Source: Ruegeria faecimaris
Lineage (GTDB): Bacteria > Pseudomonadota > Alphaproteobacteria > Rhodobacterales > Rhodobacteraceae
Reading direction: 5' to 3'
Assembly (NCBI RefSeq): GCF_900182615.1
Contig: NZ_FXTE01000001.1
Location: 1,197,136-1,261,135 of the forward strand
DNA: 64,000 bases
The notes under the pieces are model-generated. The model was not told the DNA's origin. It did not search any database and was given only the letters and a program-made list of their open reading frames with translations. Shown here in pieces: positions 48,648-58,722 of this stretch (position 1 is the stretch's first letter; each line of letters opens with the position of its first letter). Position numbers and translations under genes: made by a program.

Positions 48648-50042
48648 CTAAAGCCGTTTGCGAACCTGTTCAGCAAAATCCTCACCGCGCTGTTCGAAAT
48701 TGTCATATTGATCAAAACTGGCTGCGGCAGGGGCCAGCAGAATCGTCTCACCCGACTGCGCGTCGTTCATTGCCTGTTCAACGGCTTCTGCCATTGTTGT
48801 GCAAACCAGGGTATCTGCCTGTAACTGCATTGCAAATCCGGCAGCTTCGCGCCCGATCACATAAGCCTTGAGCACATGTTCACTGGCTGAGTTGAGTGCA
48901 GACAACCCGCCCTCTTTCTCAAGCCCGCCACAGATCCAGCGGACCTTCTTGAACGCGTTCAACGCCTTTACTGCGCTGTCGACATTGGTCGCCTTTGAAT
49001 CGTTCACATAGGTGACCCCATCCGCTTCGGCGATGATCTGACTGCGATGCGGCAGGCCCGGATAGCTGTGCAACGCATCCTGAATGATCCGAGGGGCCAA
49101 CCCCAACGCGCGGCACGTGGCGTAGGCGGCACAGGCATTCTGGTGATTATGTGCACCGGGCAGACCTTTGATCTCGCGCAGGTCAATCGATCCCGCCTGT
49201 CGCCCCTTGCGATACTCCGACAGGAACCCTTTGCGCGCAAATACCTGCCATCCGGGTCCGGTCAACTTGCGGGCAACCGAAATACGGATCACCCGGTCAT
49301 CCGTTGGCGCTTCGGCCAGTTGACCAGCCAGAAAGGCGCCTTCGTCCTCATCCACTCCGATCACGGCACGGTCAGGGCCACCTTCGGCAAACAGACGGCG
49401 CTTGGCGGCAAAATAGCCCCCCAAGCCACCGTGACGATCCAGATGATCCGGTGACAGATTGGTGAAAACGGCCACATCAGGTGTCAGCGACCGCGCAAGC
49501 TCTGTCTGATAGCTCGACAACTCCAACACCACGACCGAGCCATTGCCCCCTGGATCAATGTCCAAAACGCCTCGGCCGATATTCCCCGCCAGCTGTGCCT
49601 CACGGCCAGCTTCGGTCAGGATATGATGGATAAGTGCGGCGGTGGTTGATTTCCCGTTCGACCCGGTCACCGAGACCACGCGGGGCGGAGTATCGAGATT
49701 GTCCCATTCTGGCCCGGCGAACGAGCGGAAAAACAAACCGATATCGTTATCCACCGGTACCCCGGCCTCAAGCGCGGCCGCCACAACCGGGTTAGGCTCT
49801 GGGTACAGATGGGGGATCCCCGGCGACACGATCAGAGTGGCGACATCATCAAACGCCCCGTGACGGCCTAGATCGCAGCATGTAAACCCTTCGGCTTCGG
49901 CCGCCGCGCGTGCAGCCGGATTATCATCCCAGCAGACGGGTTCGGCATTACCGGCCCGCAAGGCGCGCGCCGTGGTCAGGCCAGACCGACCCAGCCCCAG
50001 AACCGCAACTTTCTGTCCTGAAAACCCTTTGACCGGGATCAT
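48648..50042 (-). CDS. murD: UDP-MurNAc-L-Ala--D-glutamate ligase
   Basis: The 464-residue Mur ligase adds D-Glu. It shows [18 protein letters not shown], the P-loop [55 protein letters not shown] and [12 protein letters not shown] 50042 is used; GTG 50051 in frame is an alternative, and AAGGTGGG precedes it. It lies 147 bp from mraY, longer than most gaps in this cluster. Confidence 0.97.
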   Translation of the reverse strand: MIPVKGFSGQKVAVLGLGRSGLTTARALRAGNAEPVCWDDNPAARAAAEAEGFTCCDLGRHGAFDDVATLIVSPGIPHLYPEPNPVVAAALEAGVPVDNDIGLFFRSFAGPEWDNLDTPPRVVSVTGSNGKSTTAALIHHILTEAGREAQLAGNIGRGVLDIDPGGNGSVVVLELSSYQTELARSLTPDVAVFTNLSPDHLDRHGGLGGYFAAKRRLFAEGGPDRAVIGVDEDEGAFLAGQLAEAPTDDRVIRISVARKLTGPGWQVFARKGFLSEYRKGRQAGSIDLREIKGLPGAHNHQNACAAYATCRALGLAPRIIQDALHSYPGLPHRSQIIAEADGVTYVNDSKATNVDSAVKALNAFKKVRWICGGLEKEGGLSALNSASEHVLKAYVIGREAAGFAMQLQADTLVCTTMAEAVEQAMNDAQSGETILLAPAAASFDQYDNFEQRGEDFAEQVRKRL

Positions 50043-50189
50043 ATTTCCCACCTTCTTTCGACTTCAAATGCGCCGACACACTGCACAGATGAACCTGCCA
50101 TTGGCAAGATCGACAGCAGGTTCGTGCGCAGCGCGAGCCCGGCCCAACAGGAGGCGGCGGGCCGGCTGTCCTCCGAACCTGGCGGGAGC

Positions 50190-51272
50190 CTACCGGACCT
50201 TCAGCGTCGCAAGCCCAATCATCGCCAGGATTAAAGAAATGATCCAGAACCGGATAACGATGGTGGGTTCTGCCCACCCCTTTTTCTCATAGTGATGATG
50301 GATCGGGGCCATCAGGAACACGCGACGACCAGTGCGCTTGAAATACAGCACTTGGATGATCACGCTCAGCGCTTCGACCACGAACAGACCTCCGACGACA
50401 GCCAACACCAATTCGTGTTTGGTGGCCACCGCAATCGCTCCCAAAGCGCCGCCCAAGGCAAGCGATCCAGTATCGCCCATGAACACGGCAGCAGGCGGCG
50501 CGTTGTACCATAGAAACCCAAGGCCAGCGCCGAACAGGGCCGAGGTGAAAATAAAGATCTCGCCGGTTCCGGGCACGTAATGCACATCCAGATACTCGGT
50601 AAAGTCGACCCGGCCCACTGCATAGGCGATAATCCCCAGGGTCGATGCGGCGATCATTGCGGGCATGATCGCCAGCCCGTCCAGCCCGTCAGTCAGGTTC
50701 ACCGCATTTGCGGACCCAACGATCACGACAATCGCGAAGGGAATGTAGAATATCCCCAGATTGAGCAGCGTGTCTTTGAATACCGGCACCGCAAGCTGAT
50801 TCTGCAGCGCCTCAGGGTGGTGCATCGTGGCCCAAATAGACGCCAGAACCGCGATAATCACACCAAGTCCTAACCGCATTTTTCCAGAAACACCTTTGGT
50901 GTTTTGCTTGGAGACCTTGGCATAGTCATCTGCAAACCCAATGGCGGCATAGGCCAACGTTACGAATAAGACCATCCAGACATAGGGGTTGTCCCACCGT
51001 GCCCAAACCAGTGTCGATGTGACAAGCGCGCCCACGATCAGCAAGCCGCCCATGGTCGGCGTACCCGCCTTGGAAAAGTGCCCCTCGGGGCCATCATCCC
51101 GGATCGGTTGCCCTTTGCCCTGCTTGCGGCGCAGAACATTGATCAGCGGTTTGCCAAAGATAAACCCGAAAATCAGCGCTGTCATAAAGGCACCGCCCGC
51201 CCGGAACGTGATGTACCGGAAGAGATTGAAAAAATCCCCTCCGTCCGACAGGCCGGTCAACCAATAGAGCAT
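50190..51272 (-). CDS. mraY: Phospho-MurNAc-pentapeptide transferase MraY
   Basis: The 360-residue membrane enzyme (about ten membrane segments) makes lipid I from UDP-MurNAc-pentapeptide and undecaprenyl phosphate. Catalytic motifs are [53 protein letters not shown] and [12 protein letters not shown]. Length is standard. Confidence 0.98.
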   Translation of the reverse strand: MLYWLTGLSDGGDFFNLFRYITFRAGGAFMTALIFGFIFGKPLINVLRRKQGKGQPIRDDGPEGHFSKAGTPTMGGLLIVGALVTSTLVWARWDNPYVWMVLFVTLAYAAIGFADDYAKVSKQNTKGVSGKMRLGLGVIIAVLASIWATMHHPEALQNQLAVPVFKDTLLNLGIFYIPFAIVVIVGSANAVNLTDGLDGLAIMPAMIAASTLGIIAYAVGRVDFTEYLDVHYVPGTGEIFIFTSALFGAGLGFLWYNAPPAAVFMGDTGSLALGGALGAIAVATKHELVLAVVGGLFVVEALSVIIQVLYFKRTGRRVFLMAPIHHHYEKKGWAEPTIVIRFWIISLILAMIGLATLKVR

Positions 51273-51296
51273 ATCAATACCTTTCCCGTGCGGCGA

Positions 51297-52691
51297 TCAT
51301 GGCTCAAGCGCGTCCCCTTGCCCCATTTCCCGCAAACCGTCAACAATTCGCGCCAGCGCCATGCTGAGTGATCCTTTGGCAAGAACAGTGTCGCCTGTGC
51401 AGATCAGCTCTGGCAGCCGTTCAGCCATCTCAACGCTGGTCTCAAACCAAAGTCCGCGCTTTTCCGCTGGCAACGCATCGTAAAGCGCTTTCATAAGCGG
51501 GCCAATGCAGTGAACCTGATCCATCTGCGTCATAGCCGCGACATTCGCCATCGCTGCATGCATGGGGATCTCTTGCGCGCCCAGCTCTTTCATATCACCC
51601 AGAAACGCGATCCGGCGCATGCCCTGTGAGGCGGCCAAAACTTCCAAGGCAGCCTCCATCGAAGTTGGATTGGCGTTATAGCTGTCGTCCAGCAATTCGA
51701 TCTGACCACCACCGGCCAGCGAAATCTGCTCGCGAACGCCGCGACCTTTTACCGGCGACCAGTTGCGCAGGCCGGTGATGGCGTCGTTCAGGTCAACACC
51801 AAGTTCAACGCAGGCGGCCAATGCCCCAAGCGCATTCATGGCGAAATGAGTGCCTGCTGATTGCACATCAAAAGAAATGTCTTTTCCGTCGACGCCGGCC
51901 GTTGCATGGACCGAGTCAGGTTTTTGCACAACTCCGGTCAGCACGTAATCTGACGCAGCGCGCCCAAAATCGACGATCCCTGCTCCGGCCTCATCTGCGT
52001 ATTGGCGCAGGATGTCGGCGTGTTCGATATCCGCATTCACGATGGCCGCACCGCCCGGGACCAACCCTTCGAATATCGCGGCTTTCTCTTTCGCTATACC
52101 TGCAACCGACTCGAATGCTTCCAAATGGACTGCCGCAACTGTGGTGACCAATCCCACGTGTGGACGGGCCTGACGCGCCAGCGGAGCAATCTCTCCGGGA
52201 TGATTCATCCCGATCTCGATCACAGCGAATTCGGTATCGCGCGGCATCCGCGCCAGCGTCAGCGGCACCCCCCAATGGTTGTTGTAGCTGGCAACGCTGG
52301 CATGTGTTTTCCCATGAATTTCCAAGATATTGACCAGCATTTCTTTGGTCGATGTCTTGCCGACGCTGCCGGTTACACCGACCACGCGCGCCTCTGTCCG
52401 GGCACGAGCCGCCTGTCCCAGCGCCTCAAGCCCGGTCTGCACGTCCTCGACGATCAGTAACGGCGCGTCCGGGGAAACGCCCTCGGGTATCTGCGAGACC
52501 AGCGCTGCGCCTGCGCCCTTCTCAAGCGCTTGCGCCACAAAATCGTGGCCATCGCGCGCCGCCTTCAGCGCAACAAACAGATCTCCGGGCTGCAATGTGC
52601 GGGTGTCGATGGATACGCCATTGACCTGCCAATCGGCGGTGGCACGCCCACCCGTGGCCGCAGCGGCCTCGGCCGCAGTCCAGAGCGTCAT
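51297..52691 (-). CDS. murF: UDP-MurNAc-tripeptide--D-Ala-D-Ala ligase
   Basis: The 464-residue Mur ligase adds the D-Ala-D-Ala made by Ddl. It shows VSIDTRTLQPGDLFVAL, the P-loop VTGSVGKTSTKEML, YNNHWGVPLTLARMP, EIGMNHPGEI, LLDDSYNANPTSM and AFLGDMKELG. It overlaps murE by 4 bp. Confidence 0.97.
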   Translation of the reverse strand: MTLWTAAEAAAATGGRATADWQVNGVSIDTRTLQPGDLFVALKAARDGHDFVAQALEKGAGAALVSQIPEGVSPDAPLLIVEDVQTGLEALGQAARARTEARVVGVTGSVGKTSTKEMLVNILEIHGKTHASVASYNNHWGVPLTLARMPRDTEFAVIEIGMNHPGEIAPLARQARPHVGLVTTVAAVHLEAFESVAGIAKEKAAIFEGLVPGGAAIVNADIEHADILRQYADEAGAGIVDFGRAASDYVLTGVVQKPDSVHATAGVDGKDISFDVQSAGTHFAMNALGALAACVELGVDLNDAITGLRNWSPVKGRGVREQISLAGGGQIELLDDSYNANPTSMEAALEVLAASQGMRRIAFLGDMKELGAQEIPMHAAMANVAAMTQMDQVHCIGPLMKALYDALPAEKRGLWFETSVEMAERLPELICTGDTVLAKGSLSMALARIVDGLREMGQGDALEP

Positions 52692-54169
52692 GCCACCCTC
52701 CCGTCCAGGGCGGCCACGCTAATGCTGGCTTGCTCAACGTCATCGAATGGCAATACCTGATCGCCCACGATCTGTCCTGTCTCGTGCCCTTTTCCGGCGA
52801 TCAGCAAGGCATCACCCGGTTGCAGGGCATCTATGCCGCGCAGGATGGCTTCGGCACGATCACCCACTTCGGTTGCCTCGGGCGCGCCCAGCATCACAGC
52901 GGTACGAATGGTAGCTGGGTCTTCGGTGCGAGGATTGTCGTCGGTGACAAATACCACATCAGCGTTATTGGCCGCAGCCTTGCCCATCAGCGGGCGCTTG
53001 GTCGCATCACGATCTCCGCCGGCACCGATGACGGCGATAAGCCGGCCCATAACATGAGGGCGCAAAGCCTTGAGTGCCGTGGCCACAGCATCTGGCGTAT
53101 GGGCGTAATCGACAAACACAGCAGCCCCGTTTTCACGCGTCGCAGCCAGTTGCATCCGTCCCCGGACCGTCGTCAGATGCGGCAGGGTCTCGAAAACACG
53201 CCTGGGATCTTCGCCACCAGCGATCACCAGCCCACATGCCAGCAGGATGTTTTCAGCCTGGAACCCACCGATCAGGTTCAATCGGGTCTGATATACCTTA
53301 CCCTGCCACGAAAACCGCAGATCCTGCCCGGTTGCATCAAAGCGCTGATTGAGCAGACACAGATCTGCATCACCCAATCCAACGGTCAGCACATTTTGCC
53401 CACGGGTTTCAGCGATACGACGAACCTGCCCACCCTTTGGATCGCTCATGTTGACCACAACCGTGCCGTCCTGAGGCAACACGCGGTCGAAAAGTCCTGC
53501 TTTGGCGGCAAAATACGCCTCGAAGGTTTCGTGATAATCCAGATGATCCTGGGTGAAATTCGAGAAACCCGCTGCCGCCAACTGTACCCCGTCCAGGCGG
53601 CGCTGCTCGAGACCATGCGAGGATGCTTCCATCGCGGCATGTGTCACACCGTTCTCAGCCGCGTCGGCCAAACACCGATGCAGGGTGATCGGTTCGGGCG
53701 TTGTATGCGCCAAAGGGGTAGTCCATGCGCCCTCGACCCCGGTTGTCCCCAGGTTGACGGCCGCATGACCCAGTTCCATCCAGATTTGGCGGACAAAGGT
53801 CGCGACAGAGGTTTTACCATTGGTCCCCGTCACAGCCACGATGGTCTGAGGCTGCTTTCCGAACCACAGTGCTGCGCATCCTGCCAGCGCCTGCCTTGGG
53901 TCTTCAACCACCACCAGCGCGGCATCCGACCCCGCAAGCACGCCCGCTGCGACCTCGGCCCCTTCGGCATCGGTGAGGATTGCGGCGGCCCCCATGCGCA
54001 GAGCATATTGAATGAACTCTGCGCCATGGACGCGCGTTCCCGGAAGTGCCGCAAACAGATAACCGTCTTTGACCTCGCGGCTATCAACGGCCAACCCGGT
54101 AATCTCAGGGTTTGCACCCGCACGTGCGGTCAGGGCCAGTTGGCTGAGTTTCTTAGTCCTAGTGCCCAT
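52688..54169 (-). CDS. murE: UDP-MurNAc-dipeptide--meso-DAP ligase
   Basis: The 493-residue Mur ligase has P-loop GTNGKT (115-120), MEASSHGLEQRRLDG, NFTQDHLDYH, VDYAHTPDAV and VIGAGGDRDATKRPLM. The sequence DNPRTEDP is the meso-diaminopimelate selectivity motif, so the wall is predicted to have the DAP-type stem usual for Gram-negatives. Confidence 0.97.
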   Translation of the reverse strand: MGTRTKKLSQLALTARAGANPEITGLAVDSREVKDGYLFAALPGTRVHGAEFIQYALRMGAAAILTDAEGAEVAAGVLAGSDAALVVVEDPRQALAGCAALWFGKQPQTIVAVTGTNGKTSVATFVRQIWMELGHAAVNLGTTGVEGAWTTPLAHTTPEPITLHRCLADAAENGVTHAAMEASSHGLEQRRLDGVQLAAAGFSNFTQDHLDYHETFEAYFAAKAGLFDRVLPQDGTVVVNMSDPKGGQVRRIAETRGQNVLTVGLGDADLCLLNQRFDATGQDLRFSWQGKVYQTRLNLIGGFQAENILLACGLVIAGGEDPRRVFETLPHLTTVRGRMQLAATRENGAAVFVDYAHTPDAVATALKALRPHVMGRLIAVIGAGGDRDATKRPLMGKAAANNADVVFVTDDNPRTEDPATIRTAVMLGAPEATEVGDRAEAILRGIDALQPGDALLIAGKGHETGQIVGDQVLPFDDVEQASISVAALDGRVA

Positions 54170-54190
54170 GACCCACCTTTCGCCGGACGC

Positions 54191-55978
54191 CTAATTCGAG
54201 GTCAGCGTTATAGCAGCGCGCGCCTCAGGCTCAAGCCGGGGGCGCAATCCCAACAAGGGCGCGACACGCCCGATCAGCTCCGCAGCCACAGGTACGGCTG
54301 TCCACCCTGCTGTACGGCGTTTTTCGCCATAGGCCACGATGGAAGGTTCATCCAGAGTGACGATAAGTACGTACTTCGGATCATAGGCCGGGAAGATCGT
54401 CGCAAAAGTGGCGATGACTTTGTCATCATAGTACCCACCGCGCGGCTTCGGTTTGTCTGCCGTACCGGTTTTACCTGCCACGTCATAGCCGGCGACATCG
54501 CCAAAGCTCGCTGTGCCGTCGGTGACAACCTTGCGCAGCATCTTCTGCGCCTGCGTCGCAGCGCCCAGAGACATCACGCGCGGGCCATATTGTGACCCGC
54601 TCCTGCGCAGAATCGTTGGGCTGACATAATACCCGCCATTGGCAATCGCCGCATATCCCGCCGCCAGATGCATCGGGCTGGTCGACAAGCCATGGCCATA
54701 AGAAATGGTCACTGTGCTCAGCTCACCCCATTTCTTGGGCTTGAGCGGCTCGCCACCTTTTGCTTCGACAATCTCGAACGGGGTCGGTTCGAACATGCCC
54801 AGCGAACGCAGGAATTCCTGTTGCCGCTGCGCGCCAATTTGCAGCGCCAGACGCCCAGTACCCCGGTTCGAGCTGTGGACGATCACATCCGCCACGCTGA
54901 TCTTGCCGTAATTCTTGCCGTTGAACTCACCAATCGGAAAACGACCGATTTTCATCGGACCCGAGGTGTCGATGATCGTTTCAGAATTCACCAGACCAAG
55001 CTGAATTGCCTGCGCAGCGGTGAATATCTTGAACACCGATCCCAACTCGTACACGCCCTGCACATAGCGGTTGAACAAGGGGCTGTCCGATGGATCGAAC
55101 CCCGACGTCGGGGGGCGCGGGCGATCATTGGGATCAAAGGATGGCAGCGACGCCGCCGAGATGACCTCGCCCGTATGCGCATCCATCAAAACGGCTGAGG
55201 CGCCTTTGGCGTTCATGATCTTCATGCCACCAAAAAGCACCTGTTCGACAGCGGCCTGTACAGTCAGATCCAGCGAGAGTTGCAGCGGCTTGTTTCCGTT
55301 GGCAGGGTCCCGCAGATAATCGTCGAATTGCTTTTCAATCCCGGCCACGCCGATCACCTCGGCAGCACTGACGCCTTCACGCCCAAAACCTGACCCGCCA
55401 AGGATATGTGCTGCCAGCTTGCCATTCGGGTAAAGGCGCATTTCGCGCGGGCCGAACAGAATACCTGGATCACCGATGTCATGCACGGCTTGCTTCTGCT
55501 CGGGCGAGATGCGCTTTTTGATCCACAGGAACTTGCGGTTGCCGGTGAAATCCTTGATCAGACGGTCTTTTTCCAAATCCGGGAAGATTGCCACCAGTTG
55601 ATCCGCGGCGGCAATCGGATCGATCATCAACGGCGGCTGGGCATAGACGGAATAGGTGTCCAGGTTGGTGGCCAGAATGCGCCCTTCGCGGTCAACAATA
55701 TTGGCGCGCTGCATCGCGATTGTGGCACCGGGGGCGTTGGCCAAGGGTTCTTGCGCCTCGGACGTCGCAAGCATCCCCATCCGAACACCAACCACCGAGA
55801 AGGCGCAAAAGAAGAAAAGTCCCAGCACCAGCAAACGGCCCTCGGCCCGAGCACGGGCCCTGTCCTTCATATCTTCATGGCGCTTCTGGATGTTTTCGCG
55901 CTCGATAACCTTGGGATTTTCACCGCGTGCACGCGCATCCAGGACACGGGCCAGAGGGCGGAGGGGCGTGCGCGTCAT
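54191..55978 (-). CDS. ftsI: Septal transpeptidase FtsI (PBP3)
   Basis: The 595-residue class B penicillin-binding protein cross-links septal peptidoglycan with FtsW. It has one N-terminal membrane segment (about 47-68), a pedestal domain and a transpeptidase domain with SVFK (314-317), SSN (369-371) and KTG (503-505). The start overlaps the ftsL stop by 4 bp. Confidence 0.97.
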   Translation of the reverse strand: MTRTPLRPLARVLDARARGENPKVIERENIQKRHEDMKDRARARAEGRLLVLGLFFFCAFSVVGVRMGMLATSEAQEPLANAPGATIAMQRANIVDREGRILATNLDTYSVYAQPPLMIDPIAAADQLVAIFPDLEKDRLIKDFTGNRKFLWIKKRISPEQKQAVHDIGDPGILFGPREMRLYPNGKLAAHILGGSGFGREGVSAAEVIGVAGIEKQFDDYLRDPANGNKPLQLSLDLTVQAAVEQVLFGGMKIMNAKGASAVLMDAHTGEVISAASLPSFDPNDRPRPPTSGFDPSDSPLFNRYVQGVYELGSVFKIFTAAQAIQLGLVNSETIIDTSGPMKIGRFPIGEFNGKNYGKISVADVIVHSSNRGTGRLALQIGAQRQQEFLRSLGMFEPTPFEIVEAKGGEPLKPKKWGELSTVTISYGHGLSTSPMHLAAGYAAIANGGYYVSPTILRRSGSQYGPRVMSLGAATQAQKMLRKVVTDGTASFGDVAGYDVAGKTGTADKPKPRGGYYDDKVIATFATIFPAYDPKYVLIVTLDEPSIVAYGEKRRTAGWTAVPVAAELIGRVAPLLGLRPRLEPEARAAITLTSN

Positions 55979-56343
55979 GGGAACTGCACCTCTCCCAACG
56001 CCTTAATGTTGGTTATCGCCTGCAATTCGATGGGATCGACAATCGGAAGATCTGGATCCTCGGCATAGGCAACCTGATCCGCGCGCCCAAACTGCTCTGC
56101 TCGCAAGGGCAGCAGGCCGAGACGTTCAAAATTCAGATCCGCCAGCTCTCGAAGACGATCAGGACGGTTCAAATAAGCCCATTCCGCATTCAGAACGGCC
56201 AGTCGGACCTGCGCCACGCCGATCTCTCGTTGCAGTGTTTGCGTTTCTTTCACAACTTGCTGGGTGCGGTAGTTCTCTTGATACGCCCAAAGGGCCACCC
56301 CGAACACGGCCAAGGCAGTCAACACATACAATACACTCTTCAT
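55975..56343 (-). CDS. ftsL: Cell division protein FtsL
   Basis: The 122-residue bitopic protein has a membrane segment at residues 1-20 ([19 protein letters not shown]) and a periplasmic coiled coil ([20 protein letters not shown], then [18 protein letters not shown]) of the kind that binds FtsB and activates FtsWI. The position between rsmH and ftsI is canonical. It overlaps both neighbours by 4 bp. Confidence 0.93.
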   Translation of the reverse strand: MKSVLYVLTALAVFGVALWAYQENYRTQQVVKETQTLQREIGVAQVRLAVLNAEWAYLNRPDRLRELADLNFERLGLLPLRAEQFGRADQVAYAEDPDLPIVDPIELQAITNIKALGEVQFP

Positions 56344-57332
56344 TTTGCCCTTCCCCCTAGTTGTGGCATCCCAATGGCGCGGGCTTCAATTTCCCCCGCC
56401 GGAGCCTCAGTGCGCACAGCAACACGCAGCTTGGCTGAGCGCGAACGCGGATTTTCTTGTAATTCCTGCTCGTCCGGCCCCACTGCCTTACGGGTTTTGA
56501 GCGTAAATTGCGGCTGGTCCTGCGCAATTTCGGGCGCATAGCGATTTGCCCGGCCTGTTTTGCCCGCCCGCGACTGAAAGAACCGCTTGACCATGCGGTC
56601 TTCGATCGAATGAAACGTCACAACAGCCAGCTGCCCGCCAGGTTTCAGCGCGCGCTCAGCGGCCATCAGGCCCTGGAACAATTCTTCATATTCTGCATTC
56701 ACCGCGATGCGCAGCCCCTGAAAGCTGCGTGTCGCGGGATGCGATTGACCGGGTTTGGGCCTGGGCAGACAGGATTCGATAAGCCCCACCAACCGCAAGG
56801 TGGTTGTGATCGGCTCTTCCGCCCGCGCCTTGACGATAGCCCTGGCAATTCGCCTGCTGGCGCGTTCTTCACCATAGTGAAACAGGATGTCGGCCAGCTG
56901 CGCTTCGCTTGCGGTGTTGACCAGATCAGCCGCGCTTTCGCCGTCCTGGCTCATGCGCATGTCCAGCGGGCCGTCCTTCATAAAGGAAAAGCCACGCTCG
57001 GCCAAATCCAGCTGCATCGAGGAAACCCCAAGGTCCAGCACCACCCCGTCCAAGTTCTGAGCGTATTCGTCCAGACGCGAAAAGACGCCGGGCTGCATCA
57101 CCAGCCGATCACTATAGCCCTTGGCCCAGTCCGCAGCCATTTCAAAGGCCAGCGGATCACGATCAACGCCGACGACCTTGTCCGCGCCTGCCTCGAGCAG
57201 GCCACGGGTATATCCTCCGGCACCAAAGGTTCCGTCCAACCAAACGCCCGACACCGGAGAGACCGCAGCCAGCAAAGGGCGCAATAATACCGGAATATGT
57301 GGTTTGTCAGAAGAGGTTTGCGCACCGGCCAT
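56340..57332 (-). CDS. rsmH: 16S rRNA m4C1402 methyltransferase RsmH
   Basis: The 330-residue SAM-dependent methyltransferase acts on 16S rRNA C1402. It shows [58 protein letters not shown] and [18 protein letters not shown] 57332 is favoured over ATG 57356, which would overlap mraZ by 20 bp and has no SD. Confidence 0.96.
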   Translation of the reverse strand: MAGAQTSSDKPHIPVLLRPLLAAVSPVSGVWLDGTFGAGGYTRGLLEAGADKVVGVDRDPLAFEMAADWAKGYSDRLVMQPGVFSRLDEYAQNLDGVVLDLGVSSMQLDLAERGFSFMKDGPLDMRMSQDGESAADLVNTASEAQLADILFHYGEERASRRIARAIVKARAEEPITTTLRLVGLIESCLPRPKPGQSHPATRSFQGLRIAVNAEYEELFQGLMAAERALKPGGQLAVVTFHSIEDRMVKRFFQSRAGKTGRANRYAPEIAQDQPQFTLKTRKAVGPDEQELQENPRSRSAKLRVAVRTEAPAGEIEARAIGMPQLGGRAK

Positions 57333-57336
57333 GCCG

Positions 57337-57840
57337 TCACGCGTCCCCGACGCCATCTAGGAACACCAAAGGATCGAAATCCTCGGGTTGATCATCCAGC
57401 CATTCCTCGGCGGCCGCCAATTCATCAGACTCGTAGGTTTCAGGCTTCCAGATCTGGAACGTGTCGCCAGCGGCAATAAAGAAGGCTTCACCCTCTAGGT
57501 CAATCTTGCTGCGCAGCTTGGCGGGTAGAACCAGACGCCCGGTCTCATCCACGTTTGTCGGAAAGGATTGCCCGTGGAACATGCGCTGCAATGTCTTCCG
57601 CTGCATTGAACCCCGTGGAAGCGCATCAATCTTGGCGTCAACTTCGTCAATCGCCTGCATAGTATAGCATTCAAGGAATTTGCGCCGGTGGTCGCCATAA
57701 ACAATTACAAGTTCGGGATTGTCACCGGGCTGCCAGTTGGGATCAGAAGCCTCAAGCACACGGCGAAACGAGGCCGGGATTGATACCCTGCCCTTCGTGT
57801 CCACCTTATGGTGGCTTTCACCTCTAAACCTGCGCGCCAA
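57337..57840 (-). CDS. mraZ: Transcriptional regulator MraZ
   Basis: The 167-residue protein has two AbrB/SpoVT-type swapped-hairpin domains ([20 protein letters not shown] and [20 protein letters not shown]). MraZ represses its own dcw operon by binding GGG-rich direct repeats. The start is TTG at 57840: it gives the standard ARRFRGES N-terminus, has AGGGA eight bases upstream, and upstream codons run into the leader. It is the first protein gene of the dcw cluster. Confidence 0.95.
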   Translation of the reverse strand: MARRFRGESHHKVDTKGRVSIPASFRRVLEASDPNWQPGDNPELVIVYGDHRRKFLECYTMQAIDEVDAKIDALPRGSMQRKTLQRMFHGQSFPTNVDETGRLVLPAKLRSKIDLEGEAFFIAAGDTFQIWKPETYESDELAAAEEWLDDQPEDFDPLVFLDGVGDA

Positions 57841-57863
57841 GACGACTGTCCCTTTCGCTTGCG

Positions 57864-57890
57864 CCCCACTTGAAATTCTCACTCCCCCCA
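57864..57890 (-). promoter_or_regulatory. Candidate MraZ-binding repeats
   Basis: On the minus strand, TGGGGGG (from 57890) and GTGGGG (from 57869) lie two helical turns apart (22 bp between the TGGG cores) between the leader terminator and the mraZ TTG. MraZ sites are G-rich direct repeats upstream of mraZ. The spacing here is only partly regular, so this is a suggestion. Confidence 0.3.
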
Positions 57891-57935
57891 GAATTAAAAC
57901 GGCGGGTTGATCTGCTGCCACTGATCAACCCGCCG
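57890..57935 (-). terminator. Terminator hairpin upstream of mraZ
   Basis: A perfect 12-bp stem (57901-57912 with 57923-57934) is followed on the minus strand by GTTTTAATTC. It faces away from any upstream protein gene, so it must end a leader or small RNA that starts further upstream on the minus strand, about 50 bp before mraZ. Confidence 0.8.
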
Positions 57936-58100
57936 CATTGACCCGCTTTGCGGGATGTCCAGCTGCGCGCGCCACCTGGGGGGATGTCTGCTCGCCCGCG
58001 CGCCGGATCTCTTGATTGATGAAAGCGAGAAGCCTGTATGAAACCTGATTTTATTGGTTCGGGGTCGTTTAGCGCCCCATGTGCCTCGTCCTCATCGGAT
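57890..58100 (-). ncRNA. UpsM-like dcw leader small RNA
   Basis: In Rhodobacter sphaeroides the dcw cluster is preceded by a long 5' leader whose front part is the small RNA UpsM (upstream of mraZ, about 200 nt), ending at a Rho-independent terminator shortly before mraZ. Here the same position holds a strong minus-strand terminator with no protein gene to serve, and the preceding ~170 nt are GC-rich and foldable (for example CCCGC-AAA-GCGGG near 57942). The 5' end is not determined; 58100 is an estimate from the usual length and a sharp drop in GC beyond it. Identity rests on position and terminator, not sequence comparison. Confidence 0.55.
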
Positions 58101-58115
58101 AACTAAGGGATGGCA

Positions 58116-58289
58116 TGGGAATTCATGGAAATCAATAGAAAATTTCTCACACTCATGCCCCAGCTCACAATGTAATCGATAAGAAAATGAATGGAAACTC
58201 AATTTATACACCAGAATTAGGATACAACTACCTTATAGTAACCATATATAGATAAATCAGAGAAATTCTGAGCGTCCCATGAATTCCCA
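58116..58289. repeat. 13-bp element in inverted orientation, 148 bp apart
   Basis: TGGGAATTCATGG (58116-58128) and its exact reverse complement CCATGAATTCCCA (58277-58289) bracket an AT-rich stretch. Read in the CCATGAATTCCCA sense, one copy points toward the leader RNA and dcw cluster, the other toward the DUF1127/Cuckoo RNA operon. Shared operators or a long-range hairpin are possible explanations. Confidence 0.6.
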
Positions 58290-58722
58290 ACATTTTTTTA
58301 CTTTCGTCGATTCCCCGTAGATAGAGCCAGCAAATCCTCCATTCCAAACTACGAATCAACAAAGGTGGCTCGGCTCCCATGCACCCCCAAGTTACTAAAA
58401 ACCACCTGAACCCACGATTTCCCATATACGCACGAGCACAGCCGTTCGGCTTCTTCGATAACCGTACCGAAGCAATCGGACCTTACGTCACGATCCTATG
58501 GTTTTCAGTGGAACCGCATTAGAAGCGACACCCTTGGCGCAACTCAAACCCATATTTTTAAGGCATATTCGATTGCCAACATTCAACTCTTTGATATCCA
58601 TGCATTTGCTGCATAGCAGCATTGACGACGTCAACTATTGTGCAATCGCAGCATTTGCTTATTTTCATCCTCAAGCAAACGCCGAAACACTTCGGCACCA
58701 ACATACGAAACGGGTTACGCAG
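58129..58722. other. AT-rich divergent regulatory region
   Basis: Apart from the 13-bp element, no gene is supported here. The GC content is visibly lower than in the surrounding genes. It must contain promoters for the minus-strand leader RNA and for the plus-strand DUF1127/Cuckoo RNA operon. CTTGGCG (58533-58539) followed by CCCATAT (58549-58555) recalls a heat-shock-sigma promoter, but the spacer is too short to claim one. Confidence 0.4.

Noticed and set aside
52730..54595. 621-codon open frame on the plus strand
   Set aside because: It is antisense to murE and ftsI, which carry all expected motifs; its own translation has no family character.
57890..58100. RNase P RNA upstream of mraZ
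   Set aside because: The universal GAGGAAAGTC-type core was not found on either strand.
58498..58722. N-terminal extension of the DUF1127 protein to 149 residues
   Set aside because: The extra 75 residues have no family similarity, and their DNA is AT-rich regulatory-looking sequence. DUF1127 proteins of this type are about 70 residues.
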